A stretch of DNA of 64,000 bases, taken from Dictyoglomus turgidum DSM 6724 (lineage in GTDB: Bacteria; Dictyoglomota; Dictyoglomia; Dictyoglomales; Dictyoglomaceae). Below the pieces are notes generated by a model. It saw only the letters and a list, made by a program, of their open reading frames with translations, made no database searches and had not been told where the DNA came from. Shown here piece after piece: positions 46,258-54,683 of the stretch. A program made the translations under genes and the position numbers. The stretch's first letter is position 1, and each line of letters begins with the position of its first letter. The stretch covers positions 1,148,723-1,212,722 of the forward strand of contig NC_011661.1 of assembly GCF_000021645.1 (NCBI RefSeq), read 5' to 3'.

Positions 46258-47646
46258 ATGATTGGAATTCAATGGCTTAATGGAAAATTAAGGATTGCGA
46301 GGATTTCTAAAAAAGGAAAAAAAGTAGAGCTGAGAGATTATATTGAAGTAGAAATTCCTACGGGAGATTTTTGGAATAGAGGATTAGAAGAAGTAAATTT
46401 AGTTAAAGAGAGAATTGAGAAGGTCTTTAGGGAAAACAAAATAAAAGACAAAGAAATTGTTATGCTTTTTGAAAGCAAAGATATATCTCTAAGGACCTCA
46501 GAATACCCTTATATGTCTATAAAAGAGCTTGAAATGGCAATTCTTGATGATCTTGAAGAGTATCAAGCCTTTGATGAAAATTATAGTCTGTTTACCTTTT
46601 CCATGCTTGATCAGGATAAAAGTAAGATAAGAACTACTGTAGCCACAATTCCTAAGGTAATAGTTAATACTTGGGAGAGCATCTTTAAGAATTTAGGATG
46701 TAAGCTTGTTTCTTTTGAGCCATCTTTTGTCTCAGGGACAAGGTATATTCTTTGGTCGGGTAAAAATAAGTATCCCAATGGAATTATATTTATAGGTAAT
46801 GAGACCACAGATTTAGTTTTTATAAAGGAAAAAAAGATTAATTCTATTATAAACTTAAGTGTGGGAATTAATGATTTCTATAACTTAGATGAACTATCCT
46901 TTGATACTACCTTTTTAAGCTGGCAAGAAGAGTTGATTACTTATTTAAACAGTGCTTTTTATGAACTTGGAGATAAAAATATAGTAATATTTGGAGAAGA
47001 TGAAAGATATTTTAAGGTTGCAGAGAATTTTGTAAAAAATCTATCCTTAGATTACAAAGTAGATATCATAGAAAATCTCAATATTTCCCTTTTGGGAACA
47101 GCATTGTATGACGTAAATATACTAAGGATCAATTTTATAAAAGAGAGGATTCTTATAGATAGAGAATTAATCATAAGATCCCTTATTTCCTTTCTTCTTG
47201 CTCTTTCTTTAATCTTTCCTATAAATTTCTATTTTGATTTAAAAATTAGAGATTTGGATAGGAAAATAAACTATCTACAAAGCGAAATTCTCAAATACAA
47301 TGATCAAATTTCTAATTTGAGGAAAGAAGTTGACAATCAAAATGCAATGGTACAAATACTAGAAAAATGGCTTGAAGAAAGATCTGCAGTATCTCTTCCT
47401 TTTATCTTTCTTTCCGACTTAAGATATTTTATCCCTAAAAATGTATGGCTTACAGCTCTTGATATTGGAATTGATAAAAAATTAATTATAGAGGGATACA
47501 GTCTTGATACCGAAGGAGTTGCGGATTTTTTGCTTGCATTGTCTCGTTATGAGAGGATTAAAAGTATTAAATTAGAAAGCGCTATTTTAGAAATTATGGA
47601 AAACAAGGAAGTACAAAAATTTAGGGTGGTGGGGTATATAAAATGA
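46258..47646 (+). CDS. PilM-PilN fusion (GspL-like platform protein)
   Basis: A 462-residue protein joining two normally separate parts. Residues 1-300 look like an actin-fold PilM (IGIQWLNGKLRIARI, EYPYMSIKELEMAI, VSFEPSF, GIIFIGNETTDLVFI). One membrane segment (about 305-325) and a coiled coil (328-365) follow, then a PilN-like periplasmic domain with FIPKNVWLTALDIG and the ferredoxin-like strand region. GspL of type II secretion has the same topology. PilO and PilP follow with overlap or near contact, so the M-N-O-P alignment complex is complete in three genes. Confidence 0.85.
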   Translation: MIGIQWLNGKLRIARISKKGKKVELRDYIEVEIPTGDFWNRGLEEVNLVKERIEKVFRENKIKDKEIVMLFESKDISLRTSEYPYMSIKELEMAILDDLEEYQAFDENYSLFTFSMLDQDKSKIRTTVATIPKVIVNTWESIFKNLGCKLVSFEPSFVSGTRYILWSGKNKYPNGIIFIGNETTDLVFIKEKKINSIINLSVGINDFYNLDELSFDTTFLSWQEELITYLNSAFYELGDKNIVIFGEDERYFKVAENFVKNLSLDYKVDIIENLNISLLGTALYDVNILRINFIKERILIDRELIIRSLISFLLALSLIFPINFYFDLKIRDLDRKINYLQSEILKYNDQISNLRKEVDNQNAMVQILEKWLEERSAVSLPFIFLSDLRYFIPKNVWLTALDIGIDKKLIIEGYSLDTEGVADFLLALSRYERIKSIKLESAILEIMENKEVQKFRVVGYIK

Positions 47647-48185
47647 GAAACAAAATACATCTATACATTTTTACCATCGTTTTACTTCTTGGCTTGATTT
47701 TATTTGTAATGCCAAAATATTCTCAGGTAAGTAAGAAAGAAAGGGAGTATAACACAAAAAGATTAGAGTTAGAAAATGCCATAGAAAGCATAGCCACATT
47801 AAGGGATACCTTAAATAAAATAGAAGAAAGAAGAAGGGTTATTTTTGCGGAGAGAAATCTTCTTTTTTTAAGAGAAGAGGAAATTCCCATATTTTTTAAA
47901 GATCTGAGCATAGTGATAAAAAGAAACAAAATAACGAGCTTTGAGATAAAACCTTCTGATTTTGAGGAGATACAAGATCTTCCTGAAAATTTCCCTTTGA
48001 AGCTCAAAAAATTGCCTATTAACTTAAAGCTCATAGGAAATTACAATCAATTTATAGACTTCTTTAGGGATCTTTATGACGAGAGTTATCCTATAAGCTT
48101 TAATCAAGTTCAACTCATGAGTAGCGAGAACCTGTTAACTCTTAATGTAATTTTTGACGTATATGTCCTTGAAGGAGGGGAATAA
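47643..48185 (+). CDS. PilO-like alignment complex protein
   Basis: A 180-residue protein with one N-terminal membrane segment (about 6-24), a coiled coil (about 28-75) and a small C-terminal alpha/beta domain (LPINLKLIGNYNQFIDFFRDLYDESYPI). This topology and position after PilN identify PilO by context; sequence motifs are weak in this family. It overlaps the PilM-N gene by 4 bases. Confidence 0.8.
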   Translation: MRNKIHLYIFTIVLLLGLILFVMPKYSQVSKKEREYNTKRLELENAIESIATLRDTLNKIEERRRVIFAERNLLFLREEEIPIFFKDLSIVIKRNKITSFEIKPSDFEEIQDLPENFPLKLKKLPINLKLIGNYNQFIDFFRDLYDESYPISFNQVQLMSSENLLTLNVIFDVYVLEGGE

Positions 48186-48186
48186 T

Positions 48187-48726
48187 ATGAAGAAGATAGA
48201 CTATTTATTAAGTACTTTTCTAATTGCCTCCTTAGGATTAAATACTTATCTTGTAGTTAATGTTGACAGACTCTTAAGGGAGGATTTTGAAGAGATAGTA
48301 TTAGCAAAAAAAATATCCTTTGTTAAACAAGATGCAGAAAAAATAGAAGATATTAAGGCAATAAAAACTATGGATGGCATTAGAAAAAATTATAGGTTAT
48401 CTTTAGGAAGAGATGATCCTTTTAAACCACTAATAAAAGTGGAAAAAGAAAAGATTAGTATCAAGAATTCTGTATCCATTGATAAGACTGTTCCAAAGGT
48501 TGTATCTGAACTTGAAAAGCCACCCTTTATCTTAAGAGGAATACTAAAGGGAGAGTATAGCGAAGTAGCAATTTTAGAAAGAGTTGGAAGGGAAGAGAGT
48601 TTTGTGGTTGAAAAAGGTAAAGAAATAGATGGATATCATATAATTAAGCTTGATATTAACAATAACACTATTACTCTACGCAAAAATAATAAAGACTACA
48701 TCCTGAAATTAGTAGGAGATAGGTAA
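48187..48726 (+). CDS. PilP/GspC-like protein
   Basis: About 179 residues with one membrane segment (6-24), a linker (about 25-115), and a C-terminal HR-like beta domain. LRGILKGEYSEVAILERVG...SFVVEKGKEIDGYHIIKLDINNNTITLRK matches the PilP/GspC homology region. Start 48187 has SD GGAGGGG. In other systems this domain contacts the secretin, so a secretin gene is expected elsewhere in the genome. Its last 18 bases overlap the 3' end of the convergent gene on the other strand. Confidence 0.78.
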   Translation: MKKIDYLLSTFLIASLGLNTYLVVNVDRLLREDFEEIVLAKKISFVKQDAEKIEDIKAIKTMDGIRKNYRLSLGRDDPFKPLIKVEKEKISIKNSVSIDKTVPKVVSELEKPPFILRGILKGEYSEVAILERVGREESFVVEKGKEIDGYHIIKLDINNNTITLRKNNKDYILKLVGDR

Positions 48727-49491
48727 TTCCTCTAAGAATACCGTTCCATTGAAGGTAACGTCTCTTGTTCTTACTATATTTTGATACCTTCTTTGAATGC
48801 TTAAAGAAACTTGCACCTGTTGAATATTTGTATTTCTTGAAGGAATAGTATCGGTATAAGTAGTTAAAGAGTATGTATTGTTTGACGGATCCAGAGTACT
48901 ATAATCAATTACATAATAGCTTACAGTAAAGCCGTTGGGTACTATGTAATCCGCAATTATTTTTGGAAATTCTCCAGAAGTAAAGGTTATATTTGTAGGA
49001 TAATTAGTGATTTTTCCTATCTTTAGAGTCTTAGATGTGCCTGTAAAAGCGACAGTAATGGTATAAGTAGCGTATTGAGGGCTCCAATTTATAAATTTTC
49101 TATAATATAAAAGCATTCTTGCATTTGGAAGAGCACTATCTGTAGGAACTCTTGGTCTTGTTAAGTAGACATTTAAAAAGTAACCTCCTGAGGAGGCAGG
49201 GGTGATTGTAAGAAGTTTATCATAACCAATTCTTTCATTTATATTAAGATTAAAATTTGAACTATCGGAAAGCCTTATATTTACATTTGGAGGATATATA
49301 AAAATACTCTTTAGCACAGAATCAAGGATGTTGGTTTTTGCTGAATTAAGATACTCGTATATTTCTCTATCAAGTTTTTGAGAAATAAAATCCCTCTGTA
49401 CTGACATCCATATGGCGAAGGTTAATGCAAGTATAATAAATAGTATGAAGAGAGAAATGATTAATTCAACTAAGCTCATTCCTTTTTTCAT
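48709..49491 (-). CDS. Minor pseudopilin, PilW/GspJ type
   Basis: A 260-residue prepilin with leader MKKG/MSLVELIISLFILFIILALTFAIWMSV, so Glu5 is kept and the +1 residue is Met. A long helix (to about 60) precedes a beta-rich, Tyr/Thr-rich head. Size and position after a V-like gene suggest a PilW/GspJ role. It is the last gene of the - strand block and ends inside the convergent pilP-like gene. Confidence 0.78.
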   Translation of the reverse strand: MKKGMSLVELIISLFILFIILALTFAIWMSVQRDFISQKLDREIYEYLNSAKTNILDSVLKSIFIYPPNVNIRLSDSSNFNLNINERIGYDKLLTITPASSGGYFLNVYLTRPRVPTDSALPNARMLLYYRKFINWSPQYATYTITVAFTGTSKTLKIGKITNYPTNITFTSGEFPKIIADYIVPNGFTVSYYVIDYSTLDPSNNTYSLTTYTDTIPSRNTNIQQVQVSLSIQRRYQNIVRTRDVTFNGTVFLEELPISY

Positions 49492-50045
49492 GGTCTTGTA
49501 ACTACCCCCGCAAGTTCTGCCAAAGGATTTTCATACCTTTTTGGCGGTGCACCACTTCCAGGCTTATGTATACTGGTATTAATTTCTCCATTTGGCTTCG
49601 CATAGTACACCCTCACCGTAATTCTCTTCATTATGGCAATAGAAGATCCCGGACTTTGATAATCTTTGACAAGAAATTGTACTACATATTTAGGTGCTCC
49701 ATTTACCTTAGGAATGTTATAAAAATCCGTATATAGTCTGTCATTTTCAGGTGGATCTGCAGGAATTGCAGGTCTTATGGTAGGTATTGCAGGGATTGCT
49801 CTTGTACTATTTACTTCATTTTCTACTAATGCATCAAAGTTTGCTTCGCTACTTCCCGCCCAAATTTTTGTTGTCTCAATAATATTTTTGGCAATATCCT
49901 GAGCTTCAGCTCTATCTCTTGCTCTTTTGTTTAAGGCATAGCTCCAAATAGTAGCCCCCGTTAAACTAAGTACTAATATCATCAAGATAATGGTGAATAC
50001 CACTACTCCCACTAAAGATTGTCCTTTTTCCTTATCTATTCTCAC
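49488..50045 (-). CDS. Minor prepilin without Glu5, PilV-like position
   Basis: About 185 residues. The leader MRIDKEKG/QSLVGVVVFTIILMILVLSLTG places Gln at +1 and Gly at +5, so Glu5 is absent. The following helix (RARDRAEAQDIAKNIIETTK) resembles PilV. The middle has a run of Ala/Ile/Pro (AIPAIPTIRPAIPADPP), perhaps an extended linker. The start is GTG 50045, set by SD GGGGGGTGATG; TTG 50060 lies inside that SD. It overlaps the next gene by 4 bases. Confidence 0.72.
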   Translation of the reverse strand: MRIDKEKGQSLVGVVVFTIILMILVLSLTGATIWSYALNKRARDRAEAQDIAKNIIETTKIWAGSSEANFDALVENEVNSTRAIPAIPTIRPAIPADPPENDRLYTDFYNIPKVNGAPKYVVQFLVKDYQSPGSSIAIMKRITVRVYYAKPNGEINTSIHKPGSGAPPKRYENPLAELAGVVTRP

Positions 50046-50064
50046 ACCATCACCCCCCAAGATT

Positions 50065-50313
50065 TTATTCTACAAACTCCACAAAGGGAGGATAAGGACC
50101 CTTTTCAGGTGTGTTATTAATATTTAAAGTGTTGGTTGACTTAACTGTGCTTTCAATCTCCAAATTTATATCCTTTTCCACTCTTTCCTTCATCTCCTTT
50201 GGTGATGTATATTCATTGAAATTCCTAATTGAAAATATTTTAAAGATCAATATGACTATGAAAATAGCTATACTTATAATTAACAAAACTTTGTCAATAT
50301 TTTTTATTTCCAT
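50065..50313 (-). CDS. Small single-pass membrane protein in the pilin block
   Basis: An 82-residue protein I do not recognise. A basic start (MEIKNIDK) is followed by a strongly hydrophobic segment (about 9-27) and a polar, charged tail ending in PEKGPYPPFVEFVE. There is no prepilin cleavage site. SD GGAGGG precedes ATG 50313, which overlaps the end of the previous gene by 10 bases. Coupling to the pilin genes suggests an assembly or anchoring role, but nothing in the sequence defines it. Confidence 0.6.
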   Translation of the reverse strand: MEIKNIDKVLLIISIAIFIVILIFKIFSIRNFNEYTSPKEMKERVEKDINLEIESTVKSTNTLNINNTPEKGPYPPFVEFVE

Positions 50314-52010
50314 ATTTCCCTCCAAGAGTCAATGAAAATCCATCTTTGGGTTTGAGGATTGCCTTCTTGTATAGTTCTTCCTGTGGTTGGGAAATAGGGT
50401 GGAGCATAGCCTGATCTCATTCTATAATCGTACCAAAAATCTCTACCATAACCACTTGTTGGAATTGGGTTTCCATTTCTGTCTGTGGAAAAGGTACCAA
50501 AAGCTCCATAGTTTTTAGAGATAATACCTCCTAAAAGATGTACATCCCCAGCTGGGGGTCTCGTGCTATAATTTGCTACCTGTACCACACCGTTTGGAGC
50601 CATAAGTACTGCATGAATATTTGGATCTCTCAATACATTTCCACTACTATCTTTTGGATCAATAATTATATTGCCAGTTTCTGCAAGAAGTCCGAGCACA
50701 TTTACAGCATCTGGATTGTTTCTTGGATCATCCTCATAGGTCAAATGATTTGTAATGGTAATGTTACTTTTAGCAACCACTGTAATCCTTTGATCTTTCT
50801 GTACCATACCTTTTATACTTGTGACATTTCCATTAACATAAATAACTCCATTAGGGGCTTTATTTATCTCTATAATTTGATTTCCTATTTTTACATAGGT
50901 TTTGTTATTTTTGACATCAACTGTAAATACATAAGTACTCGATCCCTGGGTTATAGTATAAACTGATCTACCCAAGGAATCCTTTCCAAATTCTATACTG
51001 GTATCACCCTGTATATATATTCCACCGCCATTGGCTATAGTTATGGTATATATTCCGTTAGGAGGGGCAGTGTTTCCAGGAGGCAGTCCAAGATAGTTTC
51101 TTATTACCGAATAAGTGGGACTGTACGTAGGAAAATTATCATTTGGAAAGTAGGAAAGGGCAGCATAAAGCTGAGTATAAGCTACAGTAGGAAGATTGAT
51201 TGCAGGAGCTCCCCTTGTAAATCCCTTCGCAAAATAAGGGATATCTCTTGGAGGATTGCTATCTGCTGCAAGTTGTCTTGGATTTCCACCATTATAGAAG
51301 TATGCGGTTGTAGCTACCGATGAAACTTCATCAAAAAATTGTGGAGTATAAGCAAAAGCAAATTGTCCATTAGTATGAACAGGTCCATAGAACTTTGTTC
51401 TATCAGTAAACCAGACCCTTGAACCATCGCTCATTAAGTGTCTATCGGTAAACAATGCAAACCTAGCAAAATTTTCTTTTCTTAGCACTCCTTCGATTTT
51501 TCCCGTGACGGTAACTTGAAGGGTTATGGTAGGATTAAAATTTACTTTTTGTCCGAGACAGGTTATAGTATATACATAAGTATAGCTAACTTCGTCGGTT
51601 GTTCCACCTCTTGTTATTGCAGTGTAGTTTGCTAAACTAAAAGAGTAATCTAAAATGGAGTAAACAGTATTAGGATCTACCTGGGAAGTATTTGTATAAA
51701 TATAATTGATAGTATTAATAAAATTGGTATTATTTTTTGATAAAAGGGAGGATAAAAAATTCTCATCTATGTCTGTTAATTTTCTTCTTGTTAATTGGTC
51801 TTTTAAGTAGTATCTTGCAGTGGTGAGAACGGTTTTAATTCCTACTTGAGTAGCGTATAGTACTTGATCTCTTGCTTGACTTCTACGGGTAAAGAAGGAC
51901 TGTTCAATGGGGAAATTTACCACAAGAGCAATCAAAGCAGTTATAAAAATGGCAAAGGTTATAGCTGTTATCAGGCTAATATCACCCTTTTCCCCTTTTT
52001 TGATTCTCAT
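50304..52010 (-). CDS. Large prepilin-like protein with DUF4900-type region
   Basis: A 568-residue protein. The N-terminus MRIKKGEKG/DISLITAITFAIFITALIALVV is prepilin-like but has Asp at +1 and no Glu5. A helix with SQARDQVLYATQVGIKTVLTTAR, PilX-like, follows. Around residues 199-220 WFTDRTKFYGPVHTNGQFAF resembles the DUF4900 pattern (GPVHTNG), which I recall from Deinococcus/Thermus-type envelope proteins. Later parts are beta-rich, with GIYIQGDTSIEFG, GVIYVNGNVTSIKG and a Tyr/Pro-rich end. It is probably a tip-type subunit with a large exported head. The DUF assignment is from memory. Confidence 0.7.
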   Translation of the reverse strand: MRIKKGEKGDISLITAITFAIFITALIALVVNFPIEQSFFTRRSQARDQVLYATQVGIKTVLTTARYYLKDQLTRRKLTDIDENFLSSLLSKNNTNFINTINYIYTNTSQVDPNTVYSILDYSFSLANYTAITRGGTTDEVSYTYVYTITCLGQKVNFNPTITLQVTVTGKIEGVLRKENFARFALFTDRHLMSDGSRVWFTDRTKFYGPVHTNGQFAFAYTPQFFDEVSSVATTAYFYNGGNPRQLAADSNPPRDIPYFAKGFTRGAPAINLPTVAYTQLYAALSYFPNDNFPTYSPTYSVIRNYLGLPPGNTAPPNGIYTITIANGGGIYIQGDTSIEFGKDSLGRSVYTITQGSSTYVFTVDVKNNKTYVKIGNQIIEINKAPNGVIYVNGNVTSIKGMVQKDQRITVVAKSNITITNHLTYEDDPRNNPDAVNVLGLLAETGNIIIDPKDSSGNVLRDPNIHAVLMAPNGVVQVANYSTRPPAGDVHLLGGIISKNYGAFGTFSTDRNGNPIPTSGYGRDFWYDYRMRSGYAPPYFPTTGRTIQEGNPQTQRWIFIDSWREIWK

Positions 52011-52053
52011 TTGTTAACACTCCTTATTAAAAATTAAGATTTTTCTAAAATAA

Positions 52054-52083
52054 ATTATACACCTAAAAACGTAAAAATAAACA
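52054..52083 (-). promoter_or_regulatory. Possible internal promoter of the - strand pilin block
   Basis: On the - strand a perfect TATAAT occupies 52059-52054, with a weak -35 TGTTTA at 52083-52078 (18-base spacing). It lies in the only sizeable gap (136 bases) of the block and would drive the 568-residue protein and the three genes after it. SD AAGGAGTG precedes that gene. Confidence 0.5.
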
Positions 52084-52146
52084 CAGTTATTTCCAAACTA
52101 ATAGGGTTTGAAGTTTAGATTTGGTTTTTTAAGTTTTAAAATATAT

Positions 52147-52722
52147 CTATAGAGATATTTTACCTGTTGCCATTATTTTAATTGAATAGGATAAATTTAT
52201 ACTCATACTCTTGCCTGTTATCACCACCCCATTATTGTCTATATTGCTATCTGAATACAAAGTTCTACCACTTAATAAATTAACAATTTTAGCTTGTCCT
52301 CTAATTTCATTAGCATTTCCTCCAGCTTTAAACACAACCCCTAAATAATTTTTGCCGTTAATACTCACAGTAGGAGAAATAAATTGTAACTTTATATTCT
52401 TAGGCAGTTTTACAATTTTAAAATAACGAGAATTAGCATCTCCTGGTACAAAATGTATATTGTAAATTTGAGGATTTTGTAACATTCCATATTGCATGAA
52501 CTCAATATAATACTCATCCTCTCCTATGTAGGCAATAAGATCTTGCTGCTGAACAATTGCCTTTTCTCTTGCAATCCTTAAATCTTGAGCAAGTTGCCAC
52601 ATTATATTTTCCAAAGTCTTTCTCTCATAGAAATTTCTTAGAGTTGGAATACTCGCTATTGCAATAATGGCTAAAACTGCAATGACAATATATAACTCTA
52701 TTAGACTGAACCCTTTTCTCAT
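52147..52722 (-). CDS. Minor pseudopilin, FimT/GspH type
   Basis: A 191-residue prepilin with leader MRKG/FSLIELYIVIAVLAIIAIASIPTL (Glu5 present). NIMWQLAQDLRIAREKAIVQQQ is the typical GspH/FimT stretch. The C-terminal part contains LGVVFKAGGNANEIRGQAKI and SLSYSIKIMATGKISL, close to the GspH end. It follows the 639-residue NG-repeat protein by 10 bases. Confidence 0.83.
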   Translation of the reverse strand: MRKGFSLIELYIVIAVLAIIAIASIPTLRNFYERKTLENIMWQLAQDLRIAREKAIVQQQDLIAYIGEDEYYIEFMQYGMLQNPQIYNIHFVPGDANSRYFKIVKLPKNIKLQFISPTVSINGKNYLGVVFKAGGNANEIRGQAKIVNLLSGRTLYSDSNIDNNGVVITGKSMSINLSYSIKIMATGKISL

Positions 52723-52732
52723 AGCTCGGTCC

Positions 52733-54652
52733 TTACATCTTTATATTTATAATAGGATTTAGAGAGCTTACATAATTCTCAGAAACAGTCTTAGTTATAA
52801 TCTCTGCCCATCTGTTTCTTAATACTTTTCCTGAAGAGGAAAAGGCTTCAAAAGAAACATTAACATACTTCAATGGCTCTCCCATCAATGGTGGTGGAGA
52901 AACAGTATTATTAGCGAGTCTGTTATCATAAACAATATTTTGGCTCCCGTTGAAGGTAACTCCTTGAGTAGTTCCATAACCACCTCCAATAACAGCTCCA
53001 AATATGGTAGAGCTTCCATTAAAGGTAATGTTACTGTATGGAGCATACATTAAACCGTGATATTCTACGCTTCCATTAACTACTATTCCTCCATTTGTTC
53101 CTTGCCCTAAGGAAACAAGAGCTGAAATACTTTTATCGTCAAGATATTTAATTCCTTGTGCTCCATTGAATTGAATCTTCTTGGTTGATATTATGGTTCC
53201 TGAGCCTTTTATCTTAACTATTCCGTTAAAAATTACATCTCCATTTACCCAAATAACTCCAGGAGAATTAAACTCAAGGGTACAATCACCATTAAAAGTG
53301 AGATCTCCATTAACATATAGAGCTACAGGAGGATTAGATGAGGTGGAGTTTATTTTTACATTTCCAGTAGCATTTAAGGTCAAGCTACCGTCTATGTAAT
53401 AAGGAACGTTTGTTCCATCATATTTTCTTCCATTTACTACAAGGGTATAGTTACTATAAGTAGATAGTGATCCTTTTTGGATTGCACCGTAAGAACTTGC
53501 TATCTGTTTTATTTGCTCCTCTAAGGGAAGGGGAATTTCTGGTAATGATTCCTTTTGGTTGTAAATTATTTGTCCTTGAATATATGGTGCTCCAGTTATA
53601 GTGATAGGATTTACCTCTTGAGGCTGTGAAGTTATCAGATTCCCATATATTCTTGGAGCTCCATTTAAAACTATTTTTCCATCTACATATAAATCTCCAT
53701 TAGTATATGTAGATGTATAGGTTCCATTTGGAGATATGTTGCCTGAGTATATATCTAAGGCTCCATTTATGGTTAAGCCATTTCCAGACCAAACTGCATG
53801 AGTAAAAGCAGGAGGTGTTATAGTGTTAGTATAATCCTTAATAATCTGGGCTAAGATGCTTCCAATTTTGGCAGAAGAATAGATAGATCTAATTCTATTT
53901 GGACTACTTAAATAGTAGGCTGTAATTCTTATCTGAAACTCGCCATTACTTCCATTATCATCATTGTATTGCACATTTGTTCTTATTACTATCCATCGAG
54001 AATTTATTTTAAAATTATAATCAAGGTCAGAAAGCCTATAAACGTTGCTTGAATAAAACTCCTGCAGCAATGTACTCCCATTTATTTCAGATAAGTTAGG
54101 AACTAAATAATATATCCCATTACTATTTAATCCAACTACTTTATACAGCCTTTTATCAGATAAATCGTATAAATATGTTCCATAATTGTCTAAAATATCC
54201 CATAATGATCCAGGAGTTTTATTTGCTTGAATATAATTACTATAACTTGCTCCTATATCCTGATAGGGATTTAAGCTGTTGTTTAAATTAACTACTTCGC
54301 CACCATTAATTTTTGAGAGCAAAAAGCTCAAAACGTAATATGCTGATGCTTTTTTAATCATGTTTTCATCAGTTAATTTTGTAGATATGATACTCAGGTT
54401 TTTATAAATATCTGAATTAACATTACGGGCAGATAGAGATAAAAATTTAGGGAAATCACTTATAGTAAGGAGTGTGTTATCAAGCATTAAATCACAAGCG
54501 ACAAGGAGATTATCTGACATTTTTTCTTCACTAAAAATGGTATCCTTGGTTAGGGCTGTATTAAGAAGAGTTATTGAGATTCCAAGAAATATTAAACCCA
54601 AAACCAATACTAACACAATAGTAGAGTATCCTTTTTCTGTAATTTTAATCAT
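52733..54652 (-). CDS. Tip-like prepilin with NG-rich beta-solenoid-like region
   Basis: A 639-residue protein. The N-terminus MIKITEKG/YSTIVLVLVLGLIFLGISITLL is prepilin-like, with Val at +5 and no Glu5. From about residue 280 to 575 there are many short repeats ending in N-G, such as LTINGALDIYSG, LYVDGKIVLNGA, LYVNGDLTFNGD, VIWVNGDVIFNGI, ITFNGSSTIFG and VTFNGSQNIVY. This periodicity suggests a stacked beta structure like polymer-forming (bactofilin/CcmA-like) or DUF7305-type domains; the fold is inferred. It probably forms a large surface head on a pseudopilus tip. Confidence 0.75.
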   Translation of the reverse strand: MIKITEKGYSTIVLVLVLGLIFLGISITLLNTALTKDTIFSEEKMSDNLLVACDLMLDNTLLTISDFPKFLSLSARNVNSDIYKNLSIISTKLTDENMIKKASAYYVLSFLLSKINGGEVVNLNNSLNPYQDIGASYSNYIQANKTPGSLWDILDNYGTYLYDLSDKRLYKVVGLNSNGIYYLVPNLSEINGSTLLQEFYSSNVYRLSDLDYNFKINSRWIVIRTNVQYNDDNGSNGEFQIRITAYYLSSPNRIRSIYSSAKIGSILAQIIKDYTNTITPPAFTHAVWSGNGLTINGALDIYSGNISPNGTYTSTYTNGDLYVDGKIVLNGAPRIYGNLITSQPQEVNPITITGAPYIQGQIIYNQKESLPEIPLPLEEQIKQIASSYGAIQKGSLSTYSNYTLVVNGRKYDGTNVPYYIDGSLTLNATGNVKINSTSSNPPVALYVNGDLTFNGDCTLEFNSPGVIWVNGDVIFNGIVKIKGSGTIISTKKIQFNGAQGIKYLDDKSISALVSLGQGTNGGIVVNGSVEYHGLMYAPYSNITFNGSSTIFGAVIGGGYGTTQGVTFNGSQNIVYDNRLANNTVSPPPLMGEPLKYVNVSFEAFSSSGKVLRNRWAEIITKTVSENYVSSLNPIINIKM

Positions 54653-54683
54653 ATTAAACTCCCCCCAGTCAGAAAAGATTAAT

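Noticed and set aside
52137-52160. A near-palindrome around the stop of the - strand GspH-like gene, possible terminator
   Set aside because: The stem is almost all A-T, has a mismatch, and is not followed by a T-run in the sense of transcription. It is expected by chance in such AT-rich DNA.
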